The translations under genes and the position numbers were made by a program. From assembly GCA_037349105.1 (NCBI GenBank), contig JAYJMM010000114.1:1736001-1800000 (forward strand): a DNA stretch of 64,000 nt, in the 5' to 3' direction. The notes under the pieces were generated by a model, which ran no database searches, had not been told where the DNA came from, and worked only from the letters and a program-made list of their open reading frames with translations. Position 1 is the first letter of the stretch. Every line of letters begins with the position of its first letter. Origin of the DNA: Limnomonas spitsbergensis (Eukaryota; Chlorophyta; Chlorophyceae; Chlamydomonadales). This document shows, piece by piece, positions 21,501 through 33,365 of this stretch.

Positions 21501-23049
21501 GGACCCTTGCCCCCCCCCATTTTTGTGTAGGTCACTTCACCTACAATTCAGTTGCAACTCAGCCTATGGCCGGCAGGGATTGGTTTAGCAAACCGTGCTG
21601 CACTGCTGCATAGGCTATCGGCCGTAGGCTGGTCAAGGTTTTGCCCAGTGGCGGCCGCCGGCAGACCCCCCAGGGGATGTGCCCTAAATAAACACTGCCC
21701 CCCTCCCCATCCACTCACAAGGCATGGCATCCCTGTTTATTACACCTCCCGGCTTCTGCCTCCCTCCGTCTCCCTCCTCCTCCTGGATCCTTGTGCGCAT
21801 ATTTTCATCATTGGCTCCACTGGCATTTTTCAATACACAAAAATTCAAGCACCTCCTCCAGTTCACACTTTCAAGTCCGCTTATTCTGTCATTCGTCACC
21901 TTCTTCGTCACCGTTGCTATCTCGAACTTTATCCTCCTGACTGCCCAGTAGCACCGCTTGACAAAATATTACCTCGATTACCACTTTTCTTCTCAGGGTT
22001 CATGCTGTTGCATGGCTGGCTTGTACTCAACAGGCCTGGCCGCATGGGAGCCCCACTTCCTGGCTTGAAAAGGATAGCAAAGGGCTGGCCCTTGGGCCCA
22101 CCTCACAGGTTTCCGTTGCATTGCATTTTAGTAATTCGGAGGTTTGGTTTTGGTTGAGCACCCCAGCAGGGTGGAACTCATTGCAGGAGGGACACGAGAG
22201 CAGGGAATATGCAAATGAGGGAGGCATTGCCTTGTCCGTTGCAAGTGCAGGGCTGTTGCGCTATCCGGCTAGGTTTGCTGTCATGCTGTGCCAAAGCATG
22301 TAAGGCAGTTTTAGGAGCTGAAAGTTCGCCGTCATTTTAGTTCACTCTCATTAACCGGGAGATTTTTCTTTCAATTTCAGCTTTCCTGCCCCCTCTTTCC
22401 TTTTTCTCTCAACGGAAGAGTTAGGCATCTACACAGCCTAGGATGAAGGGACTGGGATTGCAGCCGCATCAATTATTCCAAGGTTTGGTCACCTCAATTG
22501 GAAGAATCCCCTTCTTTGCATACCCATTCTGGCGGTAACAGGTAAATCAACAGCCCTATACATGCCGCCATTTATGTTTGATAATGCTGATGAGCTACCA
22601 TTAACACAGTCAAAGAAGGCAGATTAACGCCTCATGACTCAACGGCTGTTGATTGGAGGTTGCTTCAGCTACAACTCAGATACATCATGGCCCATGGCCG
22701 GGAAAGCCCGGGGCAGGAAGCATTGCTGCGTGTTAACTGTATTTTCTTGCGCCCTACAATTAACATTATTGAGTCACTCTAGTAGAACACAGATGCTGCA
22801 AAAAACAACTAATATAGGGCTTCTATCCGGCCGAAGCTCGTGCACCCTGATAGATCTCAAGTCTGTGACAACAGCAAGAAATATCGAAGAATAAACTGGA
22901 GAGCACACTGAATAAACCAAGTGGTAAACGAACGTGGAATGAAGGTAGCAACAAAATGAGGCCAGCAAGCACAGCCAAGTTGCATACTAGTAATGCCCCC
23001 CCCCCCCCCGTCGGTGGAGCACTGCTTCACAAGCACCAAGCAACTAAAA
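18595..23049. other. gene-poor stretch with dispersed repeats
   Basis: No exon I can support. A locally CpG-rich segment at about 19690-20110 could be the promoter of the minus-strand gene at 15.3-18.6 kb. Dispersed-repeat copies lie at about 20680-20800 (reverse), 21080-21290 (forward) and 21540-21690 (reverse). A poly-C tract lies at 22997-23009. Confidence 0.4.
21080..21290 (+). repeat. dispersed short repeat copy
   Basis: Shows the family's blocks in order: GGGCACCAAACGCC, GACCGGCTACAC, GCAGCAGGGTTGGCC, then GAAATGTAGCTGAACTGTGAC. Neighbouring reverse-orientation copies at about 20680-20800 and 21540-21690 contain the complementary blocks (GTAGGCTGGTC and CTACAATTCAG). Confidence 0.65.
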
Positions 23050-25505
23050 TCATGTCAATAGTCTTAGAGCATGTGCCGCCGCATTTATCACATCAAGCCC
23101 ATTTGATCTCAACATCTTCTTAAGCTGAGTGATGGCGCCCGGGGCAGCGCAGATTTTGACCTTGTTCTCGGCATTGTTGGCTGCAAGGTTTGACAGCGCC
23201 ATTGCTGCCCTCCTCTGCGCCACCACCGACCTCGACCTCAGCAACGCGACCAGGTGGGTGATGGCACCAGGGGCAGCAGCGACCATGACTTGATTCTCCG
23301 GATTGCCTGCAAGTGTCAACAACGCCCCCGCTGCATTCTCCTGCACTGTAACTGAGCCGGACCTCAGCAAGACGGCCAGCTGGATGATCGCACCTGGAAC
23401 ATCAGCTATCGCGACCCTGATATCCGCATGGGATGCAAGTGTTCGCAGCGCCCCCGTGGCTATCTCCTGCACTAGCTCCGAGCTTGAGCGCAGCAAGGCG
23501 ACCAGCTGCGTGATGGCACCCGGAACTGCAGCGACCTTGACATGGTTCTCCTTGTTATTGACTGTGAGGTTCCATAGCGCCCCCGCCGCATTCACCTGCA
23601 CTTCCACTGAGCTTGAGCTCAGCAAGACGACCAGTTGGGCGATGGCGCCGTGAGCAGCAGCAATCTTTACCTTGACCTCCGCATCCATTGCAAGATTGAG
23701 TAAAGCCCCTGCTGCAAAAGTCTGCACCTCCCCACCTGAGCTTGAGGTCAGCAGGGTGACCAGCTGGGCGACGGCACCGTAAGTGGCAGCTATCTTAACC
23801 TTATTCTCCTGAAGGGCCGAAAGGTTAAATAACGTCCCCGCTGCTCTCTCTTGCACACGTAGCGAGCTTGAGCTCAGTAAGACAACCAGCTGGGTCATGG
23901 CGCCAGGAGCAGCGGCGATTTTGCTTCGGTTGTCAGGATTCCTCGCAATGTTGCACAGCTTCTCCGCTGCATCCTCTTGCTCTGGCACCGTGGGTGAGAA
24001 CAGCTTGGCGACCATATTTTTGATATCAGAGGGCACCTCAATCTCGACCTGGTTCAAATTGGTAAGTTCTTGTGTTATGACATGGAGAATAATGTTCAGT
24101 CGAGCAAAGGGCAATGGCTGTCAGTCCTGTCACATGGTCCATACGTGTAGGGGCTAGGCCTGCACAGTCAACGTTTGTTCGGTGAGGACATGCCCGCTGC
24201 CATTAGATGGCAGCCTCATGCACCTACTGCTCAACCAATGTAGCCAGGCAACGTTAAGACAGCCCACTTCTTCCGATCGTGATCTGCGGCAGCCCAGTTT
24301 GTCTGACCTTTGATCTTGACAGGCTTCGTGCCCTTTGATCCGGTAGTAGGATGTGATACACCAACAAGCTCTTCAGCTCTGACATAACCTTCATGAGGGA
24401 CAAGAGAGACCATGTATCAGAATCCAGGAGCAGATGATTGAAATCGAGATGGCCGTTTGAAGCCACAACCTACTGGCATTATCAGCATCGGCGTAGAAAA
24501 AATCTGATTGCGGTCAACGCATTGACAGCTCATCCTTCTTGTCTGTCCATGCACAGACAGGCTAACGAAGCTGATGTGATAATGTTCGTCATTTATAACT
24601 GCCATGATATCATGCTGGTATGCGCGAAAATAACTAGGATCAGCGCACCTTGGAATCCGTCACATCATACTACACATGAAGGCATGCTCACCTCATCAAA
24701 CCAGGAGTCCCTTCCTCGGCATGCCCCACTCTTGGGGATGTATTCAAGAGAGCGCGTAAAAAGCTCTAGATTTGGCGGAGGGAACACGCCGCTGTGGAAA
24801 ACTGGGATCAAGAGCTGTGGCATTACAGGAGAAGGCATAATTAGGGTGGAACACAGACTGGAAGAGATCAGCTGGGTACATTTATATTTTGTAATTGATA
24901 ATGATTGGAACAGAATTTCATACCAAGATCAACTCGGGTGAGGTAATTTATCAGAGGGCATGGTAATTCGTCACATTCATTGATGCTGTGCCAACCTACC
25001 TTGCCCCTCATGTGAGCTAGGGAGACCTCCGCCTGCTGGTATCTGGACGCGCCGTAGCCTTCGGTGCAGACGGCAATAAAGACTGAACATTGCTTGAGGG
25101 CGTCCTGCGAGACCTTGACCCAGTCAACTATACCCTGCATGATCGAAGTGGCAACACAGGAGTGGAAGATGTTGACAAAGAACGGCAATTGGCAACTGAT
25201 AAAACCTGGATAAAACGGCCACCAAACATTCCTGCTTCAAGCATAAAACAATTGGATACGCGCCAGAACCTCCCATTCTTCCCATTCCTCTTGTGCAAGA
25301 GCCTGCACAGGCTCCCTAACAAACGTACCGGCAGGATTTTCGTGTCCAAGAAAACGTACCAACCGTCCACTACCAGTGCCTCATACAACCTGTTCGCGAG
25401 GCTGTCCACATCGTGACCCGTGTCACCAGTACGGGCTGATATCATAATGTCCCATTGCCGCCTGCGAGGTTCACAGCAGCACTTATCAGACAAAGTCCCG
25501 AGCAT
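23050..25505 (-). CDS. TIR domain-armadillo repeat protein
   Basis: Minus-strand exons: 25505-25329, 25134-25000, 24814-24692 and 24048-23050 (TGA). All junctions are phase 0, giving about 477 aa. Residues 18-145 form a TIR domain: WDIMISARTGD, LANRLYEALVVDGWYVFLD, KILPG..DWVKVSQDALKQC, FIAVCTEGYGASRYQQAEV, then LLIPVFHSGVFPP and SWFDE. E95 in SRYQQAEV has the spacing from the Y-x-x-S motif that the catalytic glutamate has in NAD-cleaving TIR domains. The last exon is about 332 aa of armadillo repeats, seven full and one partial of about 42 residues, each starting near AAAPGAITQLVxLL. TIR plus ARM recalls animal SARM1 (ARM-SAM-TIR), but the order is reversed and I see no SAM domain. TIR NADase activity held in check by the ARM region is an inference. 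The intron 24691-24049 may hide another exon; an open frame near 24231-24413 is a candidate. The 5' end is less certain than the rest. Confidence 0.8.
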
Positions 25506-26703
25506 CGACGTGTGTAATACAGTATCCAGACGCGTTTAAATGAATGATTAGTAATGAAGTCTCGTCATCCAGTCCAGATATCCATTACCGGTAAATACCG
25601 GTAAGCGAGAAATTATTATCCTGATATACCGGCGGAATAATGTTCAGGTCAAGCAATTTACGGTAACCGGTATTCTTTAGTCTGCATTTCTGCACATCAT
25701 CTTCTGCAACTGATGTTCTGAGAGAAAATCATGACCAGTTTTGGCATGCCTGAGTCACCGGTACTCACATTTCCAAATCAGGGTTGTTTTTTGTCAGATC
25801 GAGGGATGCTTTTGCCGGGGTTCGTTGCAGCAAAATGAAACCTGGGGTCCACTGAATAAGTCTGTTAAGCGGCACACTGACTCAGTCACCTGGAAGAAAC
25901 AATGCATTTGGGAGTTCATCAGCCTAACCAGTGCTGCCTCTCCCCACATGGGTATTTCCTGGGATGGAGGCAGGAGTCACGCGTGGGGGAAATGGGAAAT
26001 GGGAGACAGGCAGGGGAATGACAGGCCGGGTAAGGCCGGGTCCCTAGACCCAGGCACCTAGCCAGTTATGTGTTGGACTCAGCATGTCAATGCTGTTGAG
26101 ATACAGCCCTGCACCATCTATTGGATTTCAGCTCCTGGGATTGCTTTCATGTCGCTCTTACCGCATCGGTGAACTATCGTGTGCTTCAAAAGGCATCCGT
26201 CGGGCTAGATCAGGGCTTTTCTCGCCCTCGGTGGGTCACAGTGACGTGGATCAGTCGTGATGATGAGCTGATAGGCTCAGTCAAATGAGCTAGCTTTAAA
26301 AAATGTTACAGCTGGAGATAAGCGCTGCTTGTCTTGATCGATCGTTCAAAGTTCAAAATGAACGGGGGACAACCAATCAATATACGCAGGATTTGACGAC
26401 GCAGAAGTACCGAAGTAGCAGTGAAAGACAATGCAATGCAATGCAGAGAAAGCTGACGAAACGGGTTGAGAGGTGAGGCCAGGGGGTGGAGCTGAGTGGA
26501 GCTGCAGAACGCCGAATGTTTTAGGGTTTGAATCAGGGGGATCCTTGGCAGGATCTGTCGAGCCACACGCACTTGCAGTCTGAGGGAGGGTGGCTAATGG
26601 AGGGGCTGGCAAGGACCTCAAAGGCCGGTATCCTAGCCTGCATCCCTGACTCTCCCATGTCGTTCTGGCGATGAGCAGCTGATATAGCCAGTTCGGGCAA
26701 GCA

Positions 26704-26940
26704 TGCATGAGGCACGCTCAGTGCTCGAGGCACTTGACAACCTGTTCGCAGCTTCCATACAGGTACTCATTATGACTCAGCCCACTGATATCGGATGGCC
26801 TCTTTACTCATAAGACATGTCCAGACACGCTGCCATTTTCTGCAATTATAAGGGATTCGAGCGCTGACATACAGGGGGCCATGCCGCCACACAACTATTT
26901 TTCATACCATGTGGGCAACGTGGAGATATGGCCCCTGATT
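26704..26940 (+). CDS. possible two-exon fragment, unknown
   Basis: An ATG at 26704 starts MHEARSVLEALDNLFAASIQ and ends at a GT donor (26764). An acceptor at about 26876 resumes in the same phase with GAMPPHNYFSYHVGNVEIW. The pair looks exon-like by composition and phase, but I do not recognise the product, and no further exon or stop-bounded end is clear. It could be a gene fragment or chance. Confidence 0.2.
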
Positions 26941-27039
26941 CTCACCCCTATCCACTCCTATTGTGTTCTCTGCTGGCTTGCATAATCTCTGATTGTGAGC
27001 AGAGTTCACATCAGTGCGCATTACATCTCCTTTGAAGGG

Positions 27040-27165
27040 CAGCTCAGCGGCCACCACTGGGCTAATGGGGACCAAATCTTGGCCGGCTTATGGAGCAGCG
27101 GAGGCTGCTGCACCTGCTCCCTTCGGCCATAGGCCATAATGTAGCCGAACTGCAGCTGACGTATG
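27040..27165 (+). repeat. dispersed short repeat copy
   Basis: One of the clearest copies: GGCCACCACTGGGCTAATGG, GGACCAAATCTTGGCCGGC, GCTGCACC, then CATAATGTAGCCGAACTGCA. The unit is about 120 bp. Similar order is seen at 28010-28130, 31185-31290 and 56425-56545. Confidence 0.7.
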
Positions 27166-28009
27166 CTAAAAATTAAATTGATTGTGAGTGCTCGCAGATG
27201 TGTACCTAGCTGGAGGCCATGGATTGTGCGTGGAAGTAGTGGAAGGCATACCGGTACTACAAGCACGACCTCATCATTCATGTTGGGACGGCCGATGGGG
27301 CAGTGTGGCCAAACTGTTGTGCGTGAGCAGAAAGGATGCACCTCTTGAGAAATGAGACAGGCAACAGTTTCAGGAATGTCCTGATTTGCCTCTTTGTGGG
27401 ATGCAGACTATCTGGGATAAGGTGTCTTGATACCGATCAGCTCTGACTCAGCCCAGGGCAACGAAGGGTGGGGGGTGGTTGGGCTCAACCCTCCATAAAC
27501 TTTGGAGTCCCCTTGAACCAGGCTTGTCTGGGATTTCCTTCCTTCTCCGGCCCGTAGCGTCACATGGTAGGACAAATCGGTTTGAAAAAGGGTACCTGCG
27601 CCATGCTTTCCTTGGGCTACGACCTTGGTTCGTCAGACATGTGCAACGGATTCACCCCACCCTGTATAGTTGCAAGAGGGCTAGTGGTTAGCCCAAGTGT
27701 TATGGCCAGGCTCTGTCTCCTCCCGACCACTTTCCTTCCTCTGGGATGTGCATGTGTATCTCTTTCAGGGCTGGGGGACCCACCTCCTGGACAGGTGGAA
27801 ATGCTGAATACCCCCCCCTAAAAGTGCTGGGGTTACCTTACGGCCGACTGTCAGCCATAATGCATGATGGACATGGCATGTCCACCATGCATGAGGCGGC
27901 ATGTCTTGCCTTCTTGGGACCCAGCCATGGGAGGGGCCAGCTCAGGGTTTATTTTAGATTGCAACGGACCACGCATAGCAAGCCGCTGAGAAGCTACCAC
28001 TGAGCCCAG

Positions 28010-28130
28010 AGAGTAAGTTAGCGGGGACAAAAGCTTGACCGGCATACCGCCAGTAGGCTCAGCAGCAGGGCTTGCTGCACCAATGCCCGCTAGCTGCAGG
28101 CCGTGATGTACCTTACTGCAGCCAAGTAAC
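28010..28130 (+). repeat. dispersed short repeat copy
   Basis: Shows GGGGACAAAAGCTTGACCGG, then GCCAGTAGG, GCAGGGCTTGCTGCACCA and GTGATGTACCTTACTGCAGC. The GCAGGGCTTGCTGCACCAA block is shared with the copy at 56480. Confidence 0.65.
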
Positions 28131-29068
28131 CCCAAAACAGACAGTGACCAGCTGGGGAGCAAGGGAGCACTCAATGCCCTGTTGGATCACTCACATGGGC
28201 ATGTCCCTGATTCTGTTCCACTCCCTTATGTCTAGGTAGGAGCAAAAGTCATGGTGCTTTGCACTGCCCTCTCCGCGATTGCTACTCTTTGATCGAGGGG
28301 GCGGCAGCAGCAACACCTCATCAGCGGTCTCTTGGGTGGCGGAATATAGTGCCAAAGAGCCACTACTGTGGCGACAGTACAAGCAGTATGGCTGCTGCTG
28401 CTGCTGTAAGATTCGACCAGTCAGGCGATGGGGATGTGGCCGGAATTATACGGATTTATATCATTGCCAATTTTCCTTCATGTACCTGCTAGAAAGGATG
28501 TACCGGATTCGACAGCTGCCATTAGTTGTCGGAGGTGTAACAAGGCGTCCCCGCTGAAAATGCCGCCATGCCGGGACGTGACTGATGTGGCCTACCCTAC
28601 TGCAAATGCTGGGAAAGTCTTAGTGTGTCCCACCGTCAAGTGTTGACCTACCCGGGAAGCAATGAAGAGAGTGATGGCATTCACTAAGTCGTGAATGCCA
28701 TCACATGTTGGTCTCCTATACAAGCTGTTGGGTCTACATTGGATCAATCTCTTACCCACTCCATCTGTCCACATAGGCTAGCAAGCATTTAAGGGCTTGA
28801 GCTAGGCCTCAGGTGTACCCCCCTACCTACATTACCCATCTCGTTTCCCCACTTCAGGAAAGAGTATGATATTTGGTCTTTCTTGCTGGGATTTGCAAGA
28901 TTTGCTGTCAAGGCTGGGGAGATCCACATGTCCATTAAGAGAATGCCTTTATAGTAGTAAACCAGGCATCCACGTTGTGGACCGGATTAGACCGGATTAA
29001 GACTTGGTTTTATGCTATACCATAGAACCACTTAGACTCCGCGCACGCCCCCCCCCCAAAAGAATCGT

Positions 29069-29166
29069 CGCGCAGCTAAAAAGAATTTAAATAACAGTCG
29101 CGCAGCAACGAAATTTTGGGATTTAATTTCTGGCCGCGCAAGAGTTCTTAATTATTAGCGCGCAGC
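29069..29166. other. spaced CGCGCAGC motifs in AT-rich DNA
   Basis: CGCGCAGC occurs at 29069, 29099 and 29159, with a variant CGCGCAAG at 29135, separated by AT-rich sequence. The spacing is 24-36 bp. Function unknown. Confidence 0.5.
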
Positions 29167-31184
29167 ATGTCCACGCACCCCAATAATTATTTAATGACGA
29201 GCGGAGTCAAAGTGGTTTTACGGTATCTTAGTTTGACAAGGCTGGTCCATGGGCCTCATGTATCCCAAGTTTTTCTGTTCCTTGCATCCCTTTCTTGCAG
29301 CCTTCATTGCCAAAGCAGGAACCGGCACGAAAATAAGGCTTGGTGTACAGATGGGGCGGATGTCGGGCAGATGTGAGCCCCTTTCAAATCAGAGCATTAG
29401 AGCAAGGCATTGAGGCAGTGTGCAAGCCAGCAGCCACGCCATTGCCACGTCGCCTTGACTGGTACTGATTTATTTGCATGCCTTGTGACTGCTGCATTGT
29501 ACCGTGCGATCAGCTGACTTTGACTCAATGTAAATCTGCGACAACAAACTTATTCTGGTTCTCAGCCCTGGGGGTTCTCAGCGCCTGCAATGCACTCTCC
29601 TGCCCCTGCGTGCCATCGACGGGAGACTGTCATACGACATTGCATCCTTATTCATTCTAAATTGTCTATCAAGCACAACCTCCACCATATGCCAAACTAG
29701 GCATAGGGGCGAAACCTAGGCGACAAGGCAGACAGTATGCAGAGTAGCAGGCTGTTATTTTGATGCGTATATGGTATATAATGGGGAGGAGCGCGAACGC
29801 TACAAACCCCTACCAGAAATTAAACGGTGCAGAACGCCACTTGGGCGCCTGCTGCTGAACCCGCCCACGAGGTGCAATGTGGGCAGAGACAACAGAGGGA
29901 CAGCCTTGGTGATCACTGTGCACACCCCGTCAGGTAAGTATGCTTCTCTGGCCGTTGCAAGTCTACAAATCCAGCTGCTCTAGGGGGCTGTGATACCGGC
30001 CGATGGTGGGGTCGACATGCATGGAAAGTGGGGTACAGGAAACTGCTTTATTTCGCATGGACTTTGCCTAGCGTGAGACTGGCCACCCAAGGACCCACCT
30101 TATAAAACTGAAGTGCAATCACATGCCTGGTAAACCTTGCTGTTCATGGAAATGCTTGGCGTGCTTGGTGCTCGTGGGCATGCATGAAAAAACATGGGCA
30201 TGCCGCATGTACTAGTAGAGTAGCAGTGCGAAGCAAGGCTTGGCACTACTCAGGAACCCCTTGGAATACATGCATGAAAAAGTTGCATATTCTTGGTATT
30301 CCTTTCCATACACAATTGACATCCTTAATAACACTGTGCTTGCATGTTTGCGCTTTGATCTTGTAGGATGGGCCACACGCCGAGTCGCCGACATTCCAAC
30401 TCTTCCCTAAGCGGCTAAGCCCAAGCGTATGCCCATGTATGCACAAGCCCATGCTCGAGCAGAACTCTCGCCTATGCCCATGCCCATGCTCGGATTGCAA
30501 GCAGTTCCATGCCTGGTACCAATGTACCATGCGTCCATGCGTACATCTTGTGCGCGTTGTCGTGCACAGTTTCTTCTTTAGTGAAGCTGGGGGCAAGAAC
30601 ATGAAGATGCTGTGCATTGTGTTGTTGCAGCTAGTCGCTTGATGAGGCGGACTAACGTCATGCACATTGATGACGATGCAACGCTGGTCCTTGCTCAAAA
30701 TGCTCGGTGGCACGAGCGCCCAACTGTCATTTGAAACACAGGTAGGAATTCGGGCAGTGGGAATGTATACGGTAGTTAAGAAGAAAAGGGGAAAATAGAA
30801 GATTATGAAGTGAAGAGACAAAACAAAGGCTTGAAAGATAAGGAATGAAGTTTGAGAAAACACCCGCCCCTGAACATTCTAGGCATCAACTACATACTGA
30901 GAAAGATAGTGACTGGATGAGACTTGAGAGTGAGTTGTGCGGTAGAAGTCCAGGTTGAGGAGGACTATATCGTATATGAGGATGAGCCTGTATGCCTAAT
31001 GGGTGTGGTTTAGAAAGCTCGGCCGGTTGAGGAGTAGGATGGCCTCTGAGAGTCTGAGGCTCCGAGCTACGATGTTTCCCACACATCTTGGCTATGCTCA
31101 AAAGGCTCAGCCTCATAGGCCCTAAAGTGTCCGGTTGTTATTTTTGTGCGCGTTAAGTGATATTGGAGGGAGATTGGGCTAGCC

Positions 31185-31290
31185 TGCGACAGGCCGATGG
31201 GGACGAATTATACCAATACTTGACTGGCCCACATTTCGGCTTATGGCCGCCATGGCATGATGTAGCTGAATTGTAGTTGAGGCACATCCA
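31185..31290 (+). repeat. dispersed short repeat copy
   Basis: CAGGCCGATGGGGACGAATT, ACTTGACTGGCCC, CGGCTTATGGCCGCC, then GATGTAGCTGAATTGTAGTT, in the family order. This is one of the best matches to the core motif. Confidence 0.7.
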
Positions 31291-31954
31291 TATAACAGTG
31301 GTGCAAATCTCTTGTTACCGACATTACGGCCCCAGCATTATTAAAGCATCGTGTTTTGCTGGTCGGCAGCTGCCATGATTCTGAGAAAGGAAGAATATGC
31401 GCCCTGACATCATTGGGCCCTTGGGACCAAGGCGTACGGGCCCACACTAGGGCATGGGAATGGGTCGGGGGGCATGATTTATGGGGTTGAGCACATTGCT
31501 ATTGGACATAGTGCTAGGAAGTGCCGTAACAGAGCCTAGTGAGGAGGGTGCTCAGTCCCCCCCAAAGCAGAACTGATCAGCTACTTAAGAATAACATTTT
31601 CAGGCGGAAGCCAGGTGTAATAAGATGCTGATCAGCCCGATATCAGCCCCCTGCTTATCTGTGTTTCTTACTTGTGTAGTCCACCTTGCGCATGCGTCCC
31701 CACCACCGCCGAAGGCCCCATGAGTGCCAAACGTCGACCTGCCTGCAAGCACAAGGACAAGCAGCATACCTGGCCCCCACGACGCATCTAGTTGGCGGTC
31801 AGGTGGGAGCTGAAATGTAGCTGAAATTTAGCCGTGCTACGGAGAAATATTCAATGATGCATATTGAGCACATCTCGAAGCTAGAGTCATGAGATGTCAT
31901 TTTGTTGCCTCAGCCCTCTGCCCCTCTCGTTGCTGGTGGAAAGCTACATTCTTT

Positions 31955-33365
31955 TTTTAGGGATCTCCTTCATGGGAGACTGTAAAAAAAGTGTGCCTAG
32001 AAAAAAAAGTGACTAACAAAAAAAAGGTGGGGATCTTTGCCACCTTCCCCGGGTTTCTTTTTGTGTATTTCCTTTTTCTTGAACCCTTCGCACTTTTAAG
32101 GGTTGAACAATCATCGACGTGTCAGTGCAATAACGCACGGTCTGCAATAACTATTATTGCGACCAGCAGGTCATGGGCAGTTAGTTTGGTTTGGTGGCCG
32201 GTGAGCGACGTCATCGCCGCGCAGCGCATAATGTGCGATTGCTTTTCGAATACATATCGCCTACACCCGACGTTGAGAACAATATCACAATATTGCTAAT
32301 GCGCTGCTTTTAATCGAGGCCGCGCTTGCGGCGGAAGACTGTGTTGCAACCCAGGCCGTGCATGCCGAGCGTCGCCACTCGTTTCGGTATGTAGCATGGG
32401 TGGTTGGCCGGCGAGAGATGTCATCGGCCCCCAATTCGCAGCGACTGCAATAACTTTTCGAATACATATCGCCTACACCCGACGTTGAGTGCATTACAAT
32501 CACATTTTCAACGCGCATCTGTTGATCGCCTGCCCGGTGCCTGCTGAGCGTCGTGAGCCGTCCAGCATCCGGAATAGCAGGTTCTGTTGCGCGTTTTTTT
32601 AGGGATCTCCTTTATGGGAGACTGTAAAAAAAGTGTGCCTAGAAAAAAAAGTGACTAAAAAAAAACGGTCACCAAACCTACTATTCCGAAGCGACGGCTC
32701 ACGACGCTCCGCATGCACAGGCCAGGGGTGGGTTGCGACGTAGTGTTCTGCCGCAAGTGCGGCCTCGATCAAAAGAAGCGCATTAGCAATGCGATTCTAT
32801 TGCACCCAACTTCGGCTGTAGGCGACATGAATTCGAAAAGCTTTTGGGCCGCGCGGCGATGACACCTCTCGCCCGCCACCCACCCAACGTAATCGTCAGT
32901 GACTAACGCCGTACTGGTGTCAGTCGCTTACAGCCTAGCACCGACGATACTGATCAAGCGGAGTTCGCGAGTTCGATACCTGCCGGTGGCAGAAAAAGTG
33001 CGAAGGGTAAAGAAAAGGAAAGACACCCAAATTAACCCGGGGAAGGTGGCAAAGATCCCCACTTTTTTTTAGTCACTTTTTTTTTCTCGTCACACCTTTT
33101 TTACAGTCTCCCATAAAGGAGATCCCTAAAAAAAAGACTGTCACGAAACCTACTATGCCGAAGCGACGGCTCACGACGCTCCGCAGGCACAGGCCAGGGG
33201 TGGGTTGCCACGAAGTGTTCTACCGCAAGCGCGGCCTCGATCAAGAGCAGCGCATTAGCAATGCGATTCGATTGTACCCAACGTCGTGTGTAGGCGATAT
33301 GTATTCGGAAAGCTTTTTGGCCACGCGGCGATGACACCTCTCGCCCGCCACCCACCCAAAGTAAT
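31955..33365. mobile_element. inverted-repeat (fold-back-like) element with four internal units
   Basis: A segment beginning TTTTTTTAGGGATCTCCTTC (31955-32110) recurs directly at about 32598-32670 and inverted at about 32990-33135, where it reads GGGAAGGTGGCAAAGATCCC and ACAGTCTCCCATAAAGGAGA. Between and beyond these are four copies of a roughly 200-230 bp unit containing TTCGAATACATATCGCCTAC: two in one orientation (about 32190-32390 and 32395-32580) and two reversed (about 32668-32890 and 33133-33360). There is no open frame of note, so it looks like a non-autonomous element built of nested inverted repeats. I could not identify target-site duplications. Confidence 0.7.

Larger units (their letters stand above)
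25506..31950. other. long gene-poor stretch with repeat copies
   Basis: I recognise no complete gene. It contains a pair of possible exons at 26704-26940, dispersed-repeat copies at about 27040-27165, 28010-28130, 31185-31290 and 31785-31840, a CTG run near 28395, and a short phased-motif region at 29069-29166. Many frames of 60-100 codons occur, as expected by chance. Confidence 0.4.

Noticed and set aside
23303..24157. Plus-strand frames opposite the armadillo exon
   Set aside because: The minus strand gives a complete, regular 42-residue ARM repeat; the plus frames follow from its codon periodicity.
32935..33000. GAGTTCGATACC resembling a tRNA T-loop / B box
   Set aside because: The T-stem pairs poorly and no matching acceptor-stem 5' half or anticodon arm could be found.
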